From the NCBI RefSeq assembly GCF_026420865.1, contig NZ_JAPCWC010000003.1:124001-188000 (forward strand): a stretch of DNA of 64,000 nt, in the 5' to 3' direction. The translations under genes were made by a program, and so were the position numbers. Source of the DNA: Novosphingobium clariflavum (GTDB lineage: Bacteria; Pseudomonadota; Alphaproteobacteria; Sphingomonadales; Sphingomonadaceae). Below are positions 1 through 8,292 of this stretch, one piece after another (the stretch's first letter is position 1; every line of letters begins with the position of its first letter). The notes under the pieces were generated by a model. That model ran no database searches and was not told where the DNA came from. It saw nothing but the letters and a program-made list of their open reading frames with translations.

Positions 1-783
1 GAATTCGGCGATGTCGTGGTCAATTGGGGCAAGGGCTTCACCAAGTCGATCGGATTTCTCGGTGAACTGATCCTCGCCTTGGGCGGCGTGATCCGCCATC
101 CCTCGCGGCTGCGCGGCACCGCGCTGGTGTTCCACATGCAGCATGTGGGCATCAACTCGCTGTGGATCATCGGCCTGATGAGCTTCCTGATCGGCATCGT
201 CATCGCCCAGCAGGGCGCGGTGCAGCTCGCACAGTTCGGGGCCGAGATCTACACGATCAACCTCACCGGCCGCCTCGCCATGCGTGAACTGGGCATCCTG
301 ATGACTGCGATCATGGTCGCGGGCCGGTCGGGATCGGCCTTCGCGGCGCAGATCGGCACGATGAAGCTGACCGAGGAAGTGGACGCCATGCGCACGATCG
401 GCGTCTCGCCGATGCAGGCGCTGGTGGTGCCGCGAGTGCTGGCGGCGATGCTGATGATGCCGCTGCTCGGCTTCTACGCCACGGTCCTGGCGATCATCGG
501 CGGCGCCTTCATCGCCAATTTCGCGCTCGACATTCCCTTCCTCACCTTCCTTCAGCGCACGCAGGAAGTGGTGCCGACGACCGACATCTGGGTCGGTCTG
601 CTCAAGGCGCCGGTCTTTGCGCTGATCGTGGCGCTGGCGGGCTGCTACCAGGGCATGCAGGTGACCTCCAATGCCGAGGAGGTGGGCGGGCGCACCACCC
701 AGGCGGTGGTGACGGCGATCTTCACCGTCATCGTGCTCGATGCCTTCTTCGCGATCTTCTTCACCAAGATCGGCTGGAAATGA
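1..783 (+). CDS. mlaE: MlaE-family lipid ABC transporter permease, 5' end cut by window edge
   Basis: Inner-membrane permease of an Mla-type ABC transporter that moves phospholipid or a related lipid between the inner and outer membranes. The reading frame is open to base 1, so the N-terminus is probably missing. Many alphaproteobacterial MlaE proteins carry an upstream STAS-like domain, which would lie outside the window. A GTG at 16 is only the first in-frame start candidate. The visible part has several hydrophobic segments and family features: LIGIVIAQQGAVQL, the conserved ELGILMTAIMVAGRSGSAFAA stretch region, and EEVDAMRTIGVSP. It overlaps the next gene by ATGA, which suggests translational coupling to the ATPase. 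Substrate is inferred from the family only. Confidence 0.9.
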   Translation, partial: EFGDVVVNWGKGFTKSIGFLGELILALGGVIRHPSRLRGTALVFHMQHVGINSLWIIGLMSFLIGIVIAQQGAVQLAQFGAEIYTINLTGRLAMRELGILMTAIMVAGRSGSAFAAQIGTMKLTEEVDAMRTIGVSPMQALVVPRVLAAMLMMPLLGFYATVLAIIGGAFIANFALDIPFLTFLQRTQEVVPTTDIWVGLLKAPVFALIVALAGCYQGMQVTSNAEEVGGRTTQAVVTAIFTVIVLDAFFAIFFTKIGWK

Positions 784-1658
784 CCGACCTTTCAAGCGAT
801 TACGAAGGCGAATATCCGATCGTCGTTGAAGGGCTGGTCAATGCCTTCGACGGCTTCGTGGTGCATCAGGACTTGTCGCTGAAGGTCCGTAAGGGCGAGA
901 TTCTCGGCGTCGTCGGCGGCTCGGGCACGGGCAAGTCGGTACTCATGCGCTCGATCATCGGGCTGCAGCAGCCGGAAGCGGGCGAGATCACCGTGCTGGG
1001 CCACAAGATGGGCGAATCCACCGACGAGGAAGGTATTGACCTGCGCTCGCGCTGGGGTGTGCTGTTCCAGGGCGGGGCGCTGTTCTCGACCCTGACCGTG
1101 GGCGAGAACGTGGAAGTTCCCCTCAAGCAGTTCTTCCCCGAGATCGCCGATGCGCTGCGCGCGGACATCGCGCGCTTCAAGGTGCGCCTCGCCGGCCTGC
1201 CCGAAGAGGCGGCGGCGAAGTATCCCAGCGAGCTTTCGGGCGGGATGAAAAAGCGCGCCGGCCTCGCCCGGGCGCTGGCGCTCGATCCCGAACTGCTGTT
1301 CCTCGACGAGCCGACCGCCGGGTTGGACCCGATCGGTGCCGATGCTTTCGACCGGCTGACGCGCGGGCTTGCGGATACGCTGGGGCTCACCGTGTTCCTG
1401 ATCACCCACGACCTCGATACCCTGCACGCGATCTGCGACCGGGTCGCGGTGCTGGCGGACAAGAAGGTGATCGCCGTGGGCACCATTCCCGAGCTTCTCG
1501 CGCTCGACCATCCGTGGATCCAGGAATATTTCAACGGCCCGCGCGGCCGTGCGGCGCTGGGCGCCAAGGACCAGACTTCGAACGACAGCACTGCGGAGGC
1601 GAGAGTCCCCGCGCTACACGATAATTCCGGCGCCTCGTCGGGTGAGCCGGAGGCATAG
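780..1658 (+). CDS. mlaF: MlaF-family ABC transporter ATP-binding protein
   Basis: ATPase subunit that powers the Mla lipid transporter on the cytoplasmic face of the inner membrane. All nucleotide-binding motifs are present: Walker A GGSGTGKS (residues 46-53), signature LSGGM (152-156), Walker B ending in FLDEP (174-178), D-loop GLDP and the switch histidine in ITHD (about 210). At 292 residues it is slightly longer than typical MlaF because of an acidic, low-complexity C-terminal tail of about 35 residues. Its ATG overlaps the permease stop. The order permease, ATPase, MCE protein, lipoprotein is the standard one for this system in alphaproteobacteria. Confidence 0.93.
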   Translation: MTDLSSDYEGEYPIVVEGLVNAFDGFVVHQDLSLKVRKGEILGVVGGSGTGKSVLMRSIIGLQQPEAGEITVLGHKMGESTDEEGIDLRSRWGVLFQGGALFSTLTVGENVEVPLKQFFPEIADALRADIARFKVRLAGLPEEAAAKYPSELSGGMKKRAGLARALALDPELLFLDEPTAGLDPIGADAFDRLTRGLADTLGLTVFLITHDLDTLHAICDRVAVLADKKVIAVGTIPELLALDHPWIQEYFNGPRGRAALGAKDQTSNDSTAEARVPALHDNSGASSGEPEA

Positions 1659-1667
1659 GGCAGCAGC

Positions 1668-2606
1668 ATGGAAACACGGGCCAATCATGTCTGGGTCGGG
1701 GCGGTCACGCTGATACTGCTGGCGGCGCTGGCGGCGTTCATCATCTGGATCGCCCGTATCAACGAGACCGCGCGCAACGAATACGACATCTTCTTCAAGC
1801 AGTCCGTCGACGGACTGGCGAGGGGGTCGGGTGTCGATTACGCGGGCGTTCCGGTGGGGCAGATCAAGGAAATCGAACTCTGGCCGCAGGACCCCAGCTT
1901 CGTGCGCGTGCGCATCCGGGTCGACCAGAAAGTGCCGGTGACGGAGGGCACCACCGCGACGATCCAGGGCAGCTTCACGGGCGTGTCCGACATCCAGCTC
2001 GAAGGCGCGGTCAAGGGCGCGCCGCTGCTGACCGAGCCGGGGCCGGAAGGCGTGCCGGTGATTCCGACGAAGCGGGGCGGCCTGGGCGAAATCCTCTCCA
2101 ACGCGCCGCTGCTGCTGGAGCGCCTGGCCACGCTGACCGAGAACCTCAACCTGCTGCTTTCGGACGAGAACCGTAAGTCTCTCACCGGGATTCTCAAGAA
2201 CACCGACAAGATGACCCGGGATCTCTCTGCCGCTTCGCCGGAAGTGCGCAAGACCCTGGTTCAGCTCCAGGGAACGCTCGACCAGGCGACCAAGACGCTG
2301 GCCGCATTCGAGGGCGTTGCCGGCAAGGCGGACAACCTGCTGGGCGATCAGGGCAATTCTCTGGCCGACCAGCTGCGCAAGACGCTCGCCTCGGCGCAGA
2401 GGTCGATGGACACGCTCGACCAGACCCTGCAGCACGCGCAGCCCGCCTTCGACAAGGTCTCGGGTGAGACGCTGCCGGCTGCTGAAGCCGCGATCCGCGA
2501 TCTCCAGGCCACCAGCAGGGCGCTGCGGGCCGTCACCGAGAAGATCGACGAACAGGGCGCCGGTGCGCTGCTCAAGGGGCAGAAGCTGCCCACCTACAAG
2601 CCTTGA
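1668..2606 (+). CDS. mlaD: MlaD-family MCE domain lipid-binding protein
   Basis: Periplasmic substrate-binding component of the Mla-type transporter, anchored in the inner membrane. An N-terminal transmembrane helix (about residues 10-28) is followed by an MCE domain (about 38-115), including the typical VDGLARGSGVDYAGVPVGQI pattern. A long, probably helical or coiled C-terminal region rich in L, T, D and Q follows, as in MCE proteins that form hexamers. At 312 residues it is longer than E. coli MlaD, as usual in alphaproteobacteria. It starts 9 bp after the ATPase gene in the same operon. Confidence 0.9.
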   Translation: METRANHVWVGAVTLILLAALAAFIIWIARINETARNEYDIFFKQSVDGLARGSGVDYAGVPVGQIKEIELWPQDPSFVRVRIRVDQKVPVTEGTTATIQGSFTGVSDIQLEGAVKGAPLLTEPGPEGVPVIPTKRGGLGEILSNAPLLLERLATLTENLNLLLSDENRKSLTGILKNTDKMTRDLSAASPEVRKTLVQLQGTLDQATKTLAAFEGVAGKADNLLGDQGNSLADQLRKTLASAQRSMDTLDQTLQHAQPAFDKVSGETLPAAEAAIRDLQATSRALRAVTEKIDEQGAGALLKGQKLPTYKP

Positions 2607-2617
2607 ACGGGCAAGCC

Positions 2618-3262
2618 ATGAAGAGGCTCGAGATGCGAACCGCCAAGATGATCGGAAACACGGTGCCGGGGATGAAAGCGGCGACGGGCGCGCTGCTGCT
2701 GACGGCCTGCCTGGCGCTGCCCGGCTGCATCAGCCTGGCGGCCAAGCCGCCCGAGCAGCTGATCCGCCTCACAAGCGAGGAAACCGCACCGGCAGGGGCC
2801 CAGGTGAGCAGCCAGCTGGCCGATGCCATCGTCGTCGCCGATCCCGAGGCCGATCGCAGCCTCGATGTCCTGCGGGTGCCGGTCAAGGTCGATGCCTCGG
2901 GCCTGTCTTATCTCAAGGACGCCGTCTGGACCGAAAAGCCGACCCGGCAGATGCGGACCCTGCTGGCCGAGACACTGCGGGCGCGCACCGGCAAGCTGGT
3001 GGTGGAAGGCATCGGCTACGAGGTGTCCGGCAAGACGCTGATAGGCGGCCGCCTGCTCGACATGGGTTATGATGCGCCTACCCGTTCGGTCGTCGTGCGG
3101 TTCGACGCCATTCGCACGGAGCGCGGCGGACCGATCACCACGCGCCGGTTCGAGGCGCGGGTGGCCGATGTGAAGCCTGAGGCGTCCAAGGTGGGGCCGG
3201 CGCTGAATCAGGCGGCCAACGACGTGGCAAGGCAGGTTGCCGACTGGGTCAAGGCGCAATGA
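2618..3262 (+). CDS. ABC-type transport auxiliary lipoprotein
   Basis: Lipoprotein of the PqiC-like auxiliary family, which partners MCE transport systems and probably sits in the outer membrane facing the periplasm. A hydrophobic segment ends in a lipobox (ALPGC), so the mature protein begins at that cysteine. The start is uncertain. In-frame candidates are a TTG at 2603 overlapping the previous stop and ATGs at 2618, 2633 (AAGAGG upstream) and 2672. The ATG at 2672 gives a compact 18-residue lipoprotein leader and may be the true start. It is the last gene of the Mla-type operon, and its role is inferred from family and position. Confidence 0.82.
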   Translation: MKRLEMRTAKMIGNTVPGMKAATGALLLTACLALPGCISLAAKPPEQLIRLTSEETAPAGAQVSSQLADAIVVADPEADRSLDVLRVPVKVDASGLSYLKDAVWTEKPTRQMRTLLAETLRARTGKLVVEGIGYEVSGKTLIGGRLLDMGYDAPTRSVVVRFDAIRTERGGPITTRRFEARVADVKPEASKVGPALNQAANDVARQVADWVKAQ

Positions 3263-3585
3263 ATGTGCGCTCACGGGAAATTAAGTAATTAATGACAGCG
3301 TTTGTTATGATGCTTTGATTTCTCAAAAGCCTCTTTGATATTCTATTTATTCAATTCGAATATTCTTGACAGGTGATTGTCCGGTTTGTGACGGCGGCTG
3401 GGATGGCCCATGTTTGCAGGCTTTTTTCAGGCCCGGCCAATGGCCGCCTGTGGCGGTTCTGCAACGCCAGCGCCTTGCGGGATCATAAGTCAACTATCTG
3501 ACATTGCCTGAAATTTCTGCGCCTGTATCCGCCGCACCTCTTCGCACAGGGGTGCGGGGGCAAGAACAAGATTGCAGGAGTTTCC
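3263..3585. other. AT-rich intergenic region between the Mla operon and the beta-barrel gene
   Basis: This 323-bp stretch has no convincing gene. Its first 110 bases are clearly AT-richer than the surroundings, and a TTGACA at 3366-3371 could be a -35 box, but I see no good -10 at the right distance. A small hairpin CCGCC-tgt-GGCGG lies near 3440-3455. A ribosome binding site AGGAG sits just upstream of the ATG at 3586. It most likely holds the promoter and 5' leader of the beta-barrel gene. Confidence 0.45.
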
Positions 3586-4140
3586 ATGAAGAAGATCGCC
3601 ATCGCGGCCACCGCCGCGCTGTTCGCCATTCCGGCTGCCGCCAACGCACAGGCATACGTGCAGGCCCAGACCGGCCTCGACAGCGTGTCGGTCGATGGCG
3701 GTTCGTCGGAAGGCCTCACTTATGGCGTGGCCGCAGGCTACGACATCCAGGCCCGTGACGCGCTGTTCTTCGGTATCCAGGCCAGCGTTTCGGACAGCAC
3801 CACCAAGGACTGCGTGCGCGATGTCGCCGTCACGGACGACAAGCTCTGCGTGCGTTCGGGCCGTGACCTTGCGGCCGTTGCCCGCATCGGCACCAACGTC
3901 GGCGAGACCACCAAGCTCTACCTGCTGGGCGGCTACACCAATGCGCGGGTTCGCGTGACCTACAACGACGGCACCAACAAGGACAGCGCCGGCACCAACC
4001 TCGACGGTTACCGCATCGGCGCCGGCTTCGAGCACGACTTCGGCGGCAACCTGTTCGGCAAGGTCGAGTACAACTACTCGAACTACGAGCATGGCTTCAG
4101 CCGCCACTACGCGCTGGCCGGGTTCGGCGTGAAGTTCTGA
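3586..4140 (+). CDS. Outer-membrane beta-barrel (porin-like) protein
   Basis: Small exported protein of 184 residues, probably an eight-stranded outer-membrane barrel. A signal peptide ends at about ANAQA (residues 19-23). Alternating hydrophobic/aromatic strands follow: YVQAQTGLDSV, TYGVAAGYDI, LFFGIQASV, KLYLLGGYTNAR, GYRIGAGFEHDF, LFGKVEYNYSNY. The C-terminus YALAGFGVKF ends in phenylalanine, the usual barrel-assembly signal. A Cys pair near residues 82 and 93 could form a loop disulfide. It appears to be a single-gene unit with its own ribosome site and terminator. Specific function is unknown. Confidence 0.85.
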   Translation: MKKIAIAATAALFAIPAAANAQAYVQAQTGLDSVSVDGGSSEGLTYGVAAGYDIQARDALFFGIQASVSDSTTKDCVRDVAVTDDKLCVRSGRDLAAVARIGTNVGETTKLYLLGGYTNARVRVTYNDGTNKDSAGTNLDGYRIGAGFEHDFGGNLFGKVEYNYSNYEHGFSRHYALAGFGVKF

Positions 4141-4190
4141 TCTTTCGCGCGCAGGCGGCCTCGCGACCCGGCCGCGTGCGTTGCAGGGAG

Positions 4191-4223
4191 GCCCGTCCTG
4201 GCATTTGCCGGGGCGGGCTTTTT
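4191..4223 (+). terminator. Rho-independent terminator after the beta-barrel gene
   Basis: A 12-bp stem GCCCGTCCTGGC / GCCGGGGCGGGC, with two G-U pairs on the plus-strand RNA and a 4-base loop, is followed directly by five T residues. It lies 50 bp after the beta-barrel stop and before the convergent ATP12 gene. Confidence 0.85.
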
Positions 4224-4263
4224 CCGTTTCAGCAGGGACTTTTCCCCTGCTCCCGCGTTTCCG

Positions 4264-4956
4264 TCAGCGCGCCAGGTTGGCGAAGCGGATGGCCAGCTTG
4301 AAGGCCTCGAACCGTGCCGCGCGGCGTTCGGCGGCCTCCCAGTCCTCGCCCCAGAGTTCGACCTGCCAGTCTTCCTCCAGGTTGGCGGCCTTCCACAGCG
4401 CTTCGGCATCGGCGCCGGGCTCGACCGCGGCGAGGGCGATCGTCAGCGAGGCGGCCAGGCTCGACAGCATGCGCAGCGCCGCCAGCGCGAAGGCATCCTG
4501 CTTGGCAAGAATGGCTTCGAGACGGGCGAGGGTCTCTGGCGGGACCGGCTTGTGGAGAATGCCCGAGACGCGCGGAAACGCGAGGCCATGGCGCGCCTCG
4601 ATCCCGGCCAGCAGCGGCTCCCAGACGGCCAGCTGGCGCTGGTAGAGCGCATCCTCGGGATCGGCGCGGTAGCACAGCGTGTCGGTTTCGGCGTAAGGCA
4701 GGATCTCACGCAGGGCGAGCGCGGGATCGCCGACCATCGCGTCGAGCGCGAAGTCGGCAAGGTCGCGCAGCGGGAAGGTCGCGGTGTCGATCTCCTCGCC
4801 CTGGGCCGCCCATTCGGCGCCGAGCGCTTCCGCCATGGTCATGGTGGGCAGGACTTGCGGGCGGCCGCCGGCGGTCTTGATGCCGCGTCCGTCGAGCAGA
4901 ACGCGCCAGCCGCCGTCCTGCGGGGCCTGGGTGACTTCCTTGTAGAAACGCTTCAC
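4264..4956 (-). CDS. ATP12 family chaperone protein
   Basis: Homologue of the mitochondrial ATP12 chaperone, which helps F1 ATP synthase assembly by binding the alpha subunit. Alphaproteobacteria often carry such a protein. Seen here are VKRFYKEV at the start, the VLLDGRGIKT-like strand, the AEWAAQG motif, and a conserved middle with FPLRDLADFALD and TDTLCYRA. The GTG at 4956 is the preferred start and gives 230 residues. A longer in-frame reading upstream is unlikely because it overlaps the preceding gene's end. It is the last gene of a six-gene minus-strand operon starting at crcB. Confidence 0.85.
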   Translation of the reverse strand: MKRFYKEVTQAPQDGGWRVLLDGRGIKTAGGRPQVLPTMTMAEALGAEWAAQGEEIDTATFPLRDLADFALDAMVGDPALALREILPYAETDTLCYRADPEDALYQRQLAVWEPLLAGIEARHGLAFPRVSGILHKPVPPETLARLEAILAKQDAFALAALRMLSSLAASLTIALAAVEPGADAEALWKAANLEEDWQVELWGEDWEAAERRAARFEAFKLAIRFANLAR

Positions 4957-4969
4957 GGGGGAATTCCGG

Positions 4970-5185
4970 TTACCTGGGGCTGCGCCACTTGCGCGCCAAG
5001 AGGCGGGGGATGACAAAGACGCCGATCATGCCACTGAGGATGAGCACGTAGCCGAGCCAGAGCGGCGCGCTCAGCTTGTTCGCGCCGATGGCGAGCCCGC
5101 CGACGACGCAGGCGACACCGAACAGGCGCACCAGTTGCATGACGATCCAGCGGGACCGGGCGGGATCCTTGGCGGCCGAGGTCAT
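4970..5185 (-). CDS. Small two-helix inner-membrane protein
   Basis: A 71-residue protein with two predicted transmembrane helices (about residues 18-35 and 41-62) and a basic C-terminus RLLARKWRSPR. Its ATG overlaps the stop of the HAD gene as ATGA, and ATP12 follows after 13 bp. That supports real, coupled translation even though the gene is short and lies inside a longer non-coding frame. I do not recognise a named family. Its place between a phosphatase and an F1 assembly chaperone hints at, but does not prove, a link to energy metabolism. Confidence 0.75.
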   Translation of the reverse strand: MTSAAKDPARSRWIVMQLVRLFGVACVVGGLAIGANKLSAPLWLGYVLILSGMIGVFVIPRLLARKWRSPR

Positions 5186-5832
5186 GCGAGGAGGTGCTCC
5201 AGCAGTTGCTGCGGGGTTTCGAAGACCTTTTCGGCCCCGGCGGCGATCAGTTCCTCGGGATGGTGGTAGCCCCAGTCGACGCCGATCGCGCGGGAGCCGG
5301 CATTGGCGGCCATCCTGATGTCGTAGACGGTGTCGCCGATCATCACCGTCTCGCCCGGCCTTGCGCCGGCATCGTCCATGGCTTCCTCCAGCATCGCCGG
5401 GTGCGGCTTGGAGGGGTGCCGGTCGGCGGTCTGGAGGGTGACGAAGAGGTCCTTGATGCCGTTCGCCTCGAGGCAGAACGACAGGCCCCGGTCGGACATG
5501 CCGGTGGCAACGCCCAGCGTCCACCCGGCGGCCTGGAGGCCGCGCAGCACATCGGCGATGCCCGGGAACAGCGGCTGCGAGACGCGGCCCTCGCTGCGGG
5601 CCTGCCGGAAGGCGAGCTTGTAGGCGTCGGCCATGGCGTGCTGCTGCGCCTCGTCGCTGTCCGGCAGCAGCTGGCGCATGGCTTGCGGCAGCGACAGCCC
5701 GACGGCGCGGCGGATCAGCCCGCGCGAGGGGGCGGGAAGGCTGAACTCGGCAAACACCGCCTCCATGGCCTCGCAGATCGGGGCCTGCCCATCGACGAGC
5801 GTGCCGTCGCAATCGAAGACGGCGAATTTCAT
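5182..5832 (-). CDS. HAD-IA family hydrolase (phosphoglycolate phosphatase-like)
   Basis: Phosphatase of the haloacid dehalogenase superfamily, 216 residues. Catalytic motif I is FDCDGTLVD, with the nucleophile Asp near residue 6. Motif II is ATGMSDRG, motif III is the Lys in HPSKPHP, and motif IV is IGDTVYDIRMAANAG. The alpha-helical cap lies between residues 15 and 85, as in beta-phosphoglucomutase and Gph-like enzymes. The ATG at 5832 overlaps the stop of the PaiB-like gene by ATGA, which fixes the start and makes longer frames unlikely. The physiological substrate cannot be told from the sequence. Confidence 0.9.
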   Translation of the reverse strand: MKFAVFDCDGTLVDGQAPICEAMEAVFAEFSLPAPSRGLIRRAVGLSLPQAMRQLLPDSDEAQQHAMADAYKLAFRQARSEGRVSQPLFPGIADVLRGLQAAGWTLGVATGMSDRGLSFCLEANGIKDLFVTLQTADRHPSKPHPAMLEEAMDDAGARPGETVMIGDTVYDIRMAANAGSRAIGVDWGYHHPEELIAAGAEKVFETPQQLLEHLLA

Positions 5833-6431
5833 CCGACCAGATCCCTCATGAGTTGCGCCATCGCGCGCGAACCTTCGGATTCGAGCCCCAGCGCGACGCG
5901 TTCGCGTTCGTCGGCGGGCTTGTTCTGGGAAAGCTTGAAGGTCGGGCGCCAGGCCAGCACTTCCAGCTCGAAGCCGACGATCGCGGCCTTGAGTTTGGCA
6001 AGATGGCCGGGCGAGACCTTGTCCATGGTCCAGACTTCGCCCTGCGAGACGCGGGCTTCGTTGCGGGCAGAAAGGCCTTCGAGCAGGCCCGTCAGCCCCT
6101 CGTCGTCCATCCGGCGCACGCGGCCTTCCATTTCGACGCTGACGTAGTTCCACGTCGGCACTTGCTCGCTGCTTTCATACCAGCGCGGCGAGACATAGGC
6201 ATCCGGCCCGTTCACCACCGCCAGCACGGTGGCGCCGGCGATATGGCGGGTGAGCGCATTGCCGCGCGCCAGATGGAACTGCACGGCGCCGTCCCCGGTC
6301 CACAGCAGCGGGGTATGGGCAACGCGCGGCCCGTCCGGCGTGGCGGCGAAGATCATGCCGAAGCCGACCTCCTCCATCAGCGCTTCGGCCATTGCACGAT
6401 CGGCCGGACGGAACTGCGCGCTGGGGTGCAT
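5829..6431 (-). CDS. PaiB-like FMN-binding protein
   Basis: A 200-residue protein of the PaiB/FMN-binding split-barrel family, often annotated as a negative transcriptional regulator although many members are probably flavin- or haem-binding enzymes. Diagnostic motifs are HPSAQFRPAD at the start, YVSPRWYESSEQVPTWNY in the middle and KLSQNKPADERE near the C-terminus. It overlaps both neighbours by ATGA. Position in an operon with an RNA-modifying enzyme and a phosphatase gives no clear functional link. Confidence 0.88.
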   Translation of the reverse strand: MHPSAQFRPADRAMAEALMEEVGFGMIFAATPDGPRVAHTPLLWTGDGAVQFHLARGNALTRHIAGATVLAVVNGPDAYVSPRWYESSEQVPTWNYVSVEMEGRVRRMDDEGLTGLLEGLSARNEARVSQGEVWTMDKVSPGHLAKLKAAIVGFELEVLAWRPTFKLSQNKPADERERVALGLESEGSRAMAQLMRDLVG

Positions 6432-7735
6432 CAGCGCTTGCCGCGCGGCGCCGAGGGGCGTGAGCCGCCTGGACCGGAAGGCTTGCGCGGGCCGGACGGC
6501 TTGCGGGCGCCGGCAGGCTTGCCGGGGCCGGCTTTGCCAAGGCCGGGCTTGCCGGTCGCCTTGCGCGGACCAGCAGGTTTGCCACCCGGCTTGCCCGCCG
6601 ACTTGCCGCTGGGCTTTCCGCGCGAGCCGGGGCGTTCCGAGGCGCCGTCGCGGCGCGAGCGACGCTCGCCGCGGCGTTCCTTGCGGTACTGCTTGGCGTG
6701 GGCCTTGGCGGCGCGCTTTTCGTCGTCCTTGGTGAACTCCGGCGCGCTTTCGGGCAGTTCGGCGCCGTCGGCTTCGTCGAAGCCGAGCGATTCCATCGAG
6801 TTGGCGAAGTGCTCGGGCAGCGGCGCGGTCACGTCCAGCGGGGCGCCGTCGGGATGCTCGATGATCAGGCGGCGGGCGTGGAGGTGCATCTTGCGGCTGA
6901 TCGTGCCGGAAAGGAACGCTTCCTGGCCGCCATACTTGCCGTCACCGACGATCGGGTGGCCGATCGCCGCCATGTGGACGCGCAGCTGGTGGGTGCGGCC
7001 GGTCAGCGGGTGCAGTTCCACCCATGCGGCGCGGTTGCCCGCACGGTCGAGCACGCGGTAGCGGGTGCGGGCCGACTGGCCGCCTTCCTCGTCCACGTAC
7101 ATCTTCTCGCCGCCGGTGCCCGGCTGCTTGCCGATCGGCAGTTCGATCATGCCGTCGTTGATGCTGGGCACGCCGACCACCAGTGCCCAGTAGATCTTCT
7201 TGGCGCTGCGCCCGGAAAAGCGCTTGGAGAAGAACGCGGCGCTGCCCGGCGTGCGGGCGACGAGCAGGACGCCCGAGGTGTCCTTGTCGAGGCGGTGGAC
7301 AAGCCGCGGGCGCGGGCCCTTGTCCGCGTAAGCGTCGAGCAGGCCGTCGACATGCTCCTTCATGCCCGAGCCACCTTGGGTGGCGAGGCCGGGGGGCTTG
7401 TTGAGCACGATGGCGGCGCGGTCCTGGGTCAGGACCATGGCGTCGGCACGCTCGATCTCTTCCTCGGTCAGTTCGCGGCGCGGGCGGGCGGCGCGCTGGC
7501 CGGGCTGCTGCTCGCCGCCGGGGGGCACGCGCAGCGTCTGCCCGGCGGTGAGGCGGGTGTCGACATCGGCGCGCTTGCCGTCGACGCGGATCTGGCCGGT
7601 GCGCGCCCAGCGCGAGACCATCGCGAAGCCGACTTGCGGCAGGTGGCGCTTGAACCAGCGGTCAAGGCGGACGCCTTCGTCGTCGTGACCGACGGTAAAC
7701 TGGCGGACGATATCGGTATTCTCTGGGCGGCTCAT
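6431..7735 (-). CDS. RluA family 23S rRNA pseudouridine synthase with long basic tail
   Basis: Converts specific uridines in RNA, probably 23S rRNA, to pseudouridine (RluC/RluD group). An N-terminal S4 RNA-binding domain (about residues 20-80) precedes the synthase domain. The catalytic Asp is residue 150 in the HRLDKDTSG motif. The last 95 or so residues form a low-complexity tail rich in K, R, G, P and S (repeats such as GKP, GPRKPSG), absent from classical RluC and likely disordered and RNA-binding. At 434 residues it is about 100 longer than the usual family length. It overlaps crcB upstream and paiB downstream by ATGA. Confidence 0.9.
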   Translation of the reverse strand: MSRPENTDIVRQFTVGHDDEGVRLDRWFKRHLPQVGFAMVSRWARTGQIRVDGKRADVDTRLTAGQTLRVPPGGEQQPGQRAARPRRELTEEEIERADAMVLTQDRAAIVLNKPPGLATQGGSGMKEHVDGLLDAYADKGPRPRLVHRLDKDTSGVLLVARTPGSAAFFSKRFSGRSAKKIYWALVVGVPSINDGMIELPIGKQPGTGGEKMYVDEEGGQSARTRYRVLDRAGNRAAWVELHPLTGRTHQLRVHMAAIGHPIVGDGKYGGQEAFLSGTISRKMHLHARRLIIEHPDGAPLDVTAPLPEHFANSMESLGFDEADGAELPESAPEFTKDDEKRAAKAHAKQYRKERRGERRSRRDGASERPGSRGKPSGKSAGKPGGKPAGPRKATGKPGLGKAGPGKPAGARKPSGPRKPSGPGGSRPSAPRGKR

Positions 7736-8139
7736 GCGGCGCTCCTCATGATGGTAAGGCCGAGGAACAGCGCGCTAAGGCCGGCGGCCAGCGAAATCGC
7801 GACGTAAAACACGGCAAGCCCCGGTTGTCCGCGCTGGGCAAGCGCGACCGTATCGAGGCTGAAGGACGAAAACGTGGTGAAGCCCCCAAGCACGCCCACG
7901 CCGACAAGCAGGCGCAGGTTTTCCCCGCCGGGGGCCATGCGGCCGAGCCAGCCGGCGAGCAGACCCATGACAAGGCTGCCGACGATGTTCACCGTCAGCG
8001 TTCCGTAAGGGAACGCCAGGGCACGGGCGGGGCCGAGCACGACGGTCCAGGCATAGCCGACGCTGAAGCGCAGCCATGATCCGACCGCGCCGCCCAGCGC
8101 CACCAGGCCGGAGGCGAGGAGGAAGGATGGTTGGGGCAT
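7732..8139 (-). CDS. crcB: CrcB/Fluc fluoride exporter
   Basis: Small dual-topology inner-membrane channel that lets fluoride leave the cell. Family motifs are GGAVGSWLRF, GTLTVNIVGSLVMG and the channel signature GGFTTFSSFSLDT. There are four hydrophobic helices in 135 residues, the normal size. The ATG at 8139 is preferred over a GTG one codon upstream. It is first in the minus-strand operon and overlaps the rluA-like gene by ATGA. I looked for a fluoride riboswitch in the 150 bp upstream and did not recognise one. Confidence 0.93.
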   Translation of the reverse strand: MPQPSFLLASGLVALGGAVGSWLRFSVGYAWTVVLGPARALAFPYGTLTVNIVGSLVMGLLAGWLGRMAPGGENLRLLVGVGVLGGFTTFSSFSLDTVALAQRGQPGLAVFYVAISLAAGLSALFLGLTIMRSAA

Positions 8140-8233
8140 CACGCCGCCTTAGCCGCGAATGCGCGGTTTTCCAATCGTGGTGCGCACGTGGCCTGTGCGG
8201 CAGCGATAGTTGTGTGGCTTTTGAACGGTTCGC

Positions 8234-8292
8234 GGAACGGCCTCTCTATAATTGTCCTTGGGTGCGACCCCACTCCGCAAGGAGAAAAAACG
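8234..8292 (+). promoter_or_regulatory. Putative promoter and ribosome site of the acidic-repeat protein gene
   Basis: A perfect TATAAT lies at 8247-8252. Upstream TTGAAC at 8221-8226 is 20 bp away, long for a sigma-70 promoter. A GGAAC at 8234-8238 resembles the -35 of the alphaproteobacterial stress sigma factor EcfG, but no matching CGTT -10 is found at the expected distance. The ribosome binding site AAGGAG at 8279-8284 points to the ATG at 8293. Confidence 0.45.

Noticed and set aside
8221..8258. EcfG stress promoter before the acidic-repeat gene
   Set aside because: A GGAAC -35-like word is present but the matching CGTT -10 is not at the required spacing.
8143..8292. A fluoride riboswitch upstream of crcB
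   Set aside because: I looked for its conserved GGNGAUGG-type core on the minus strand and did not find it.
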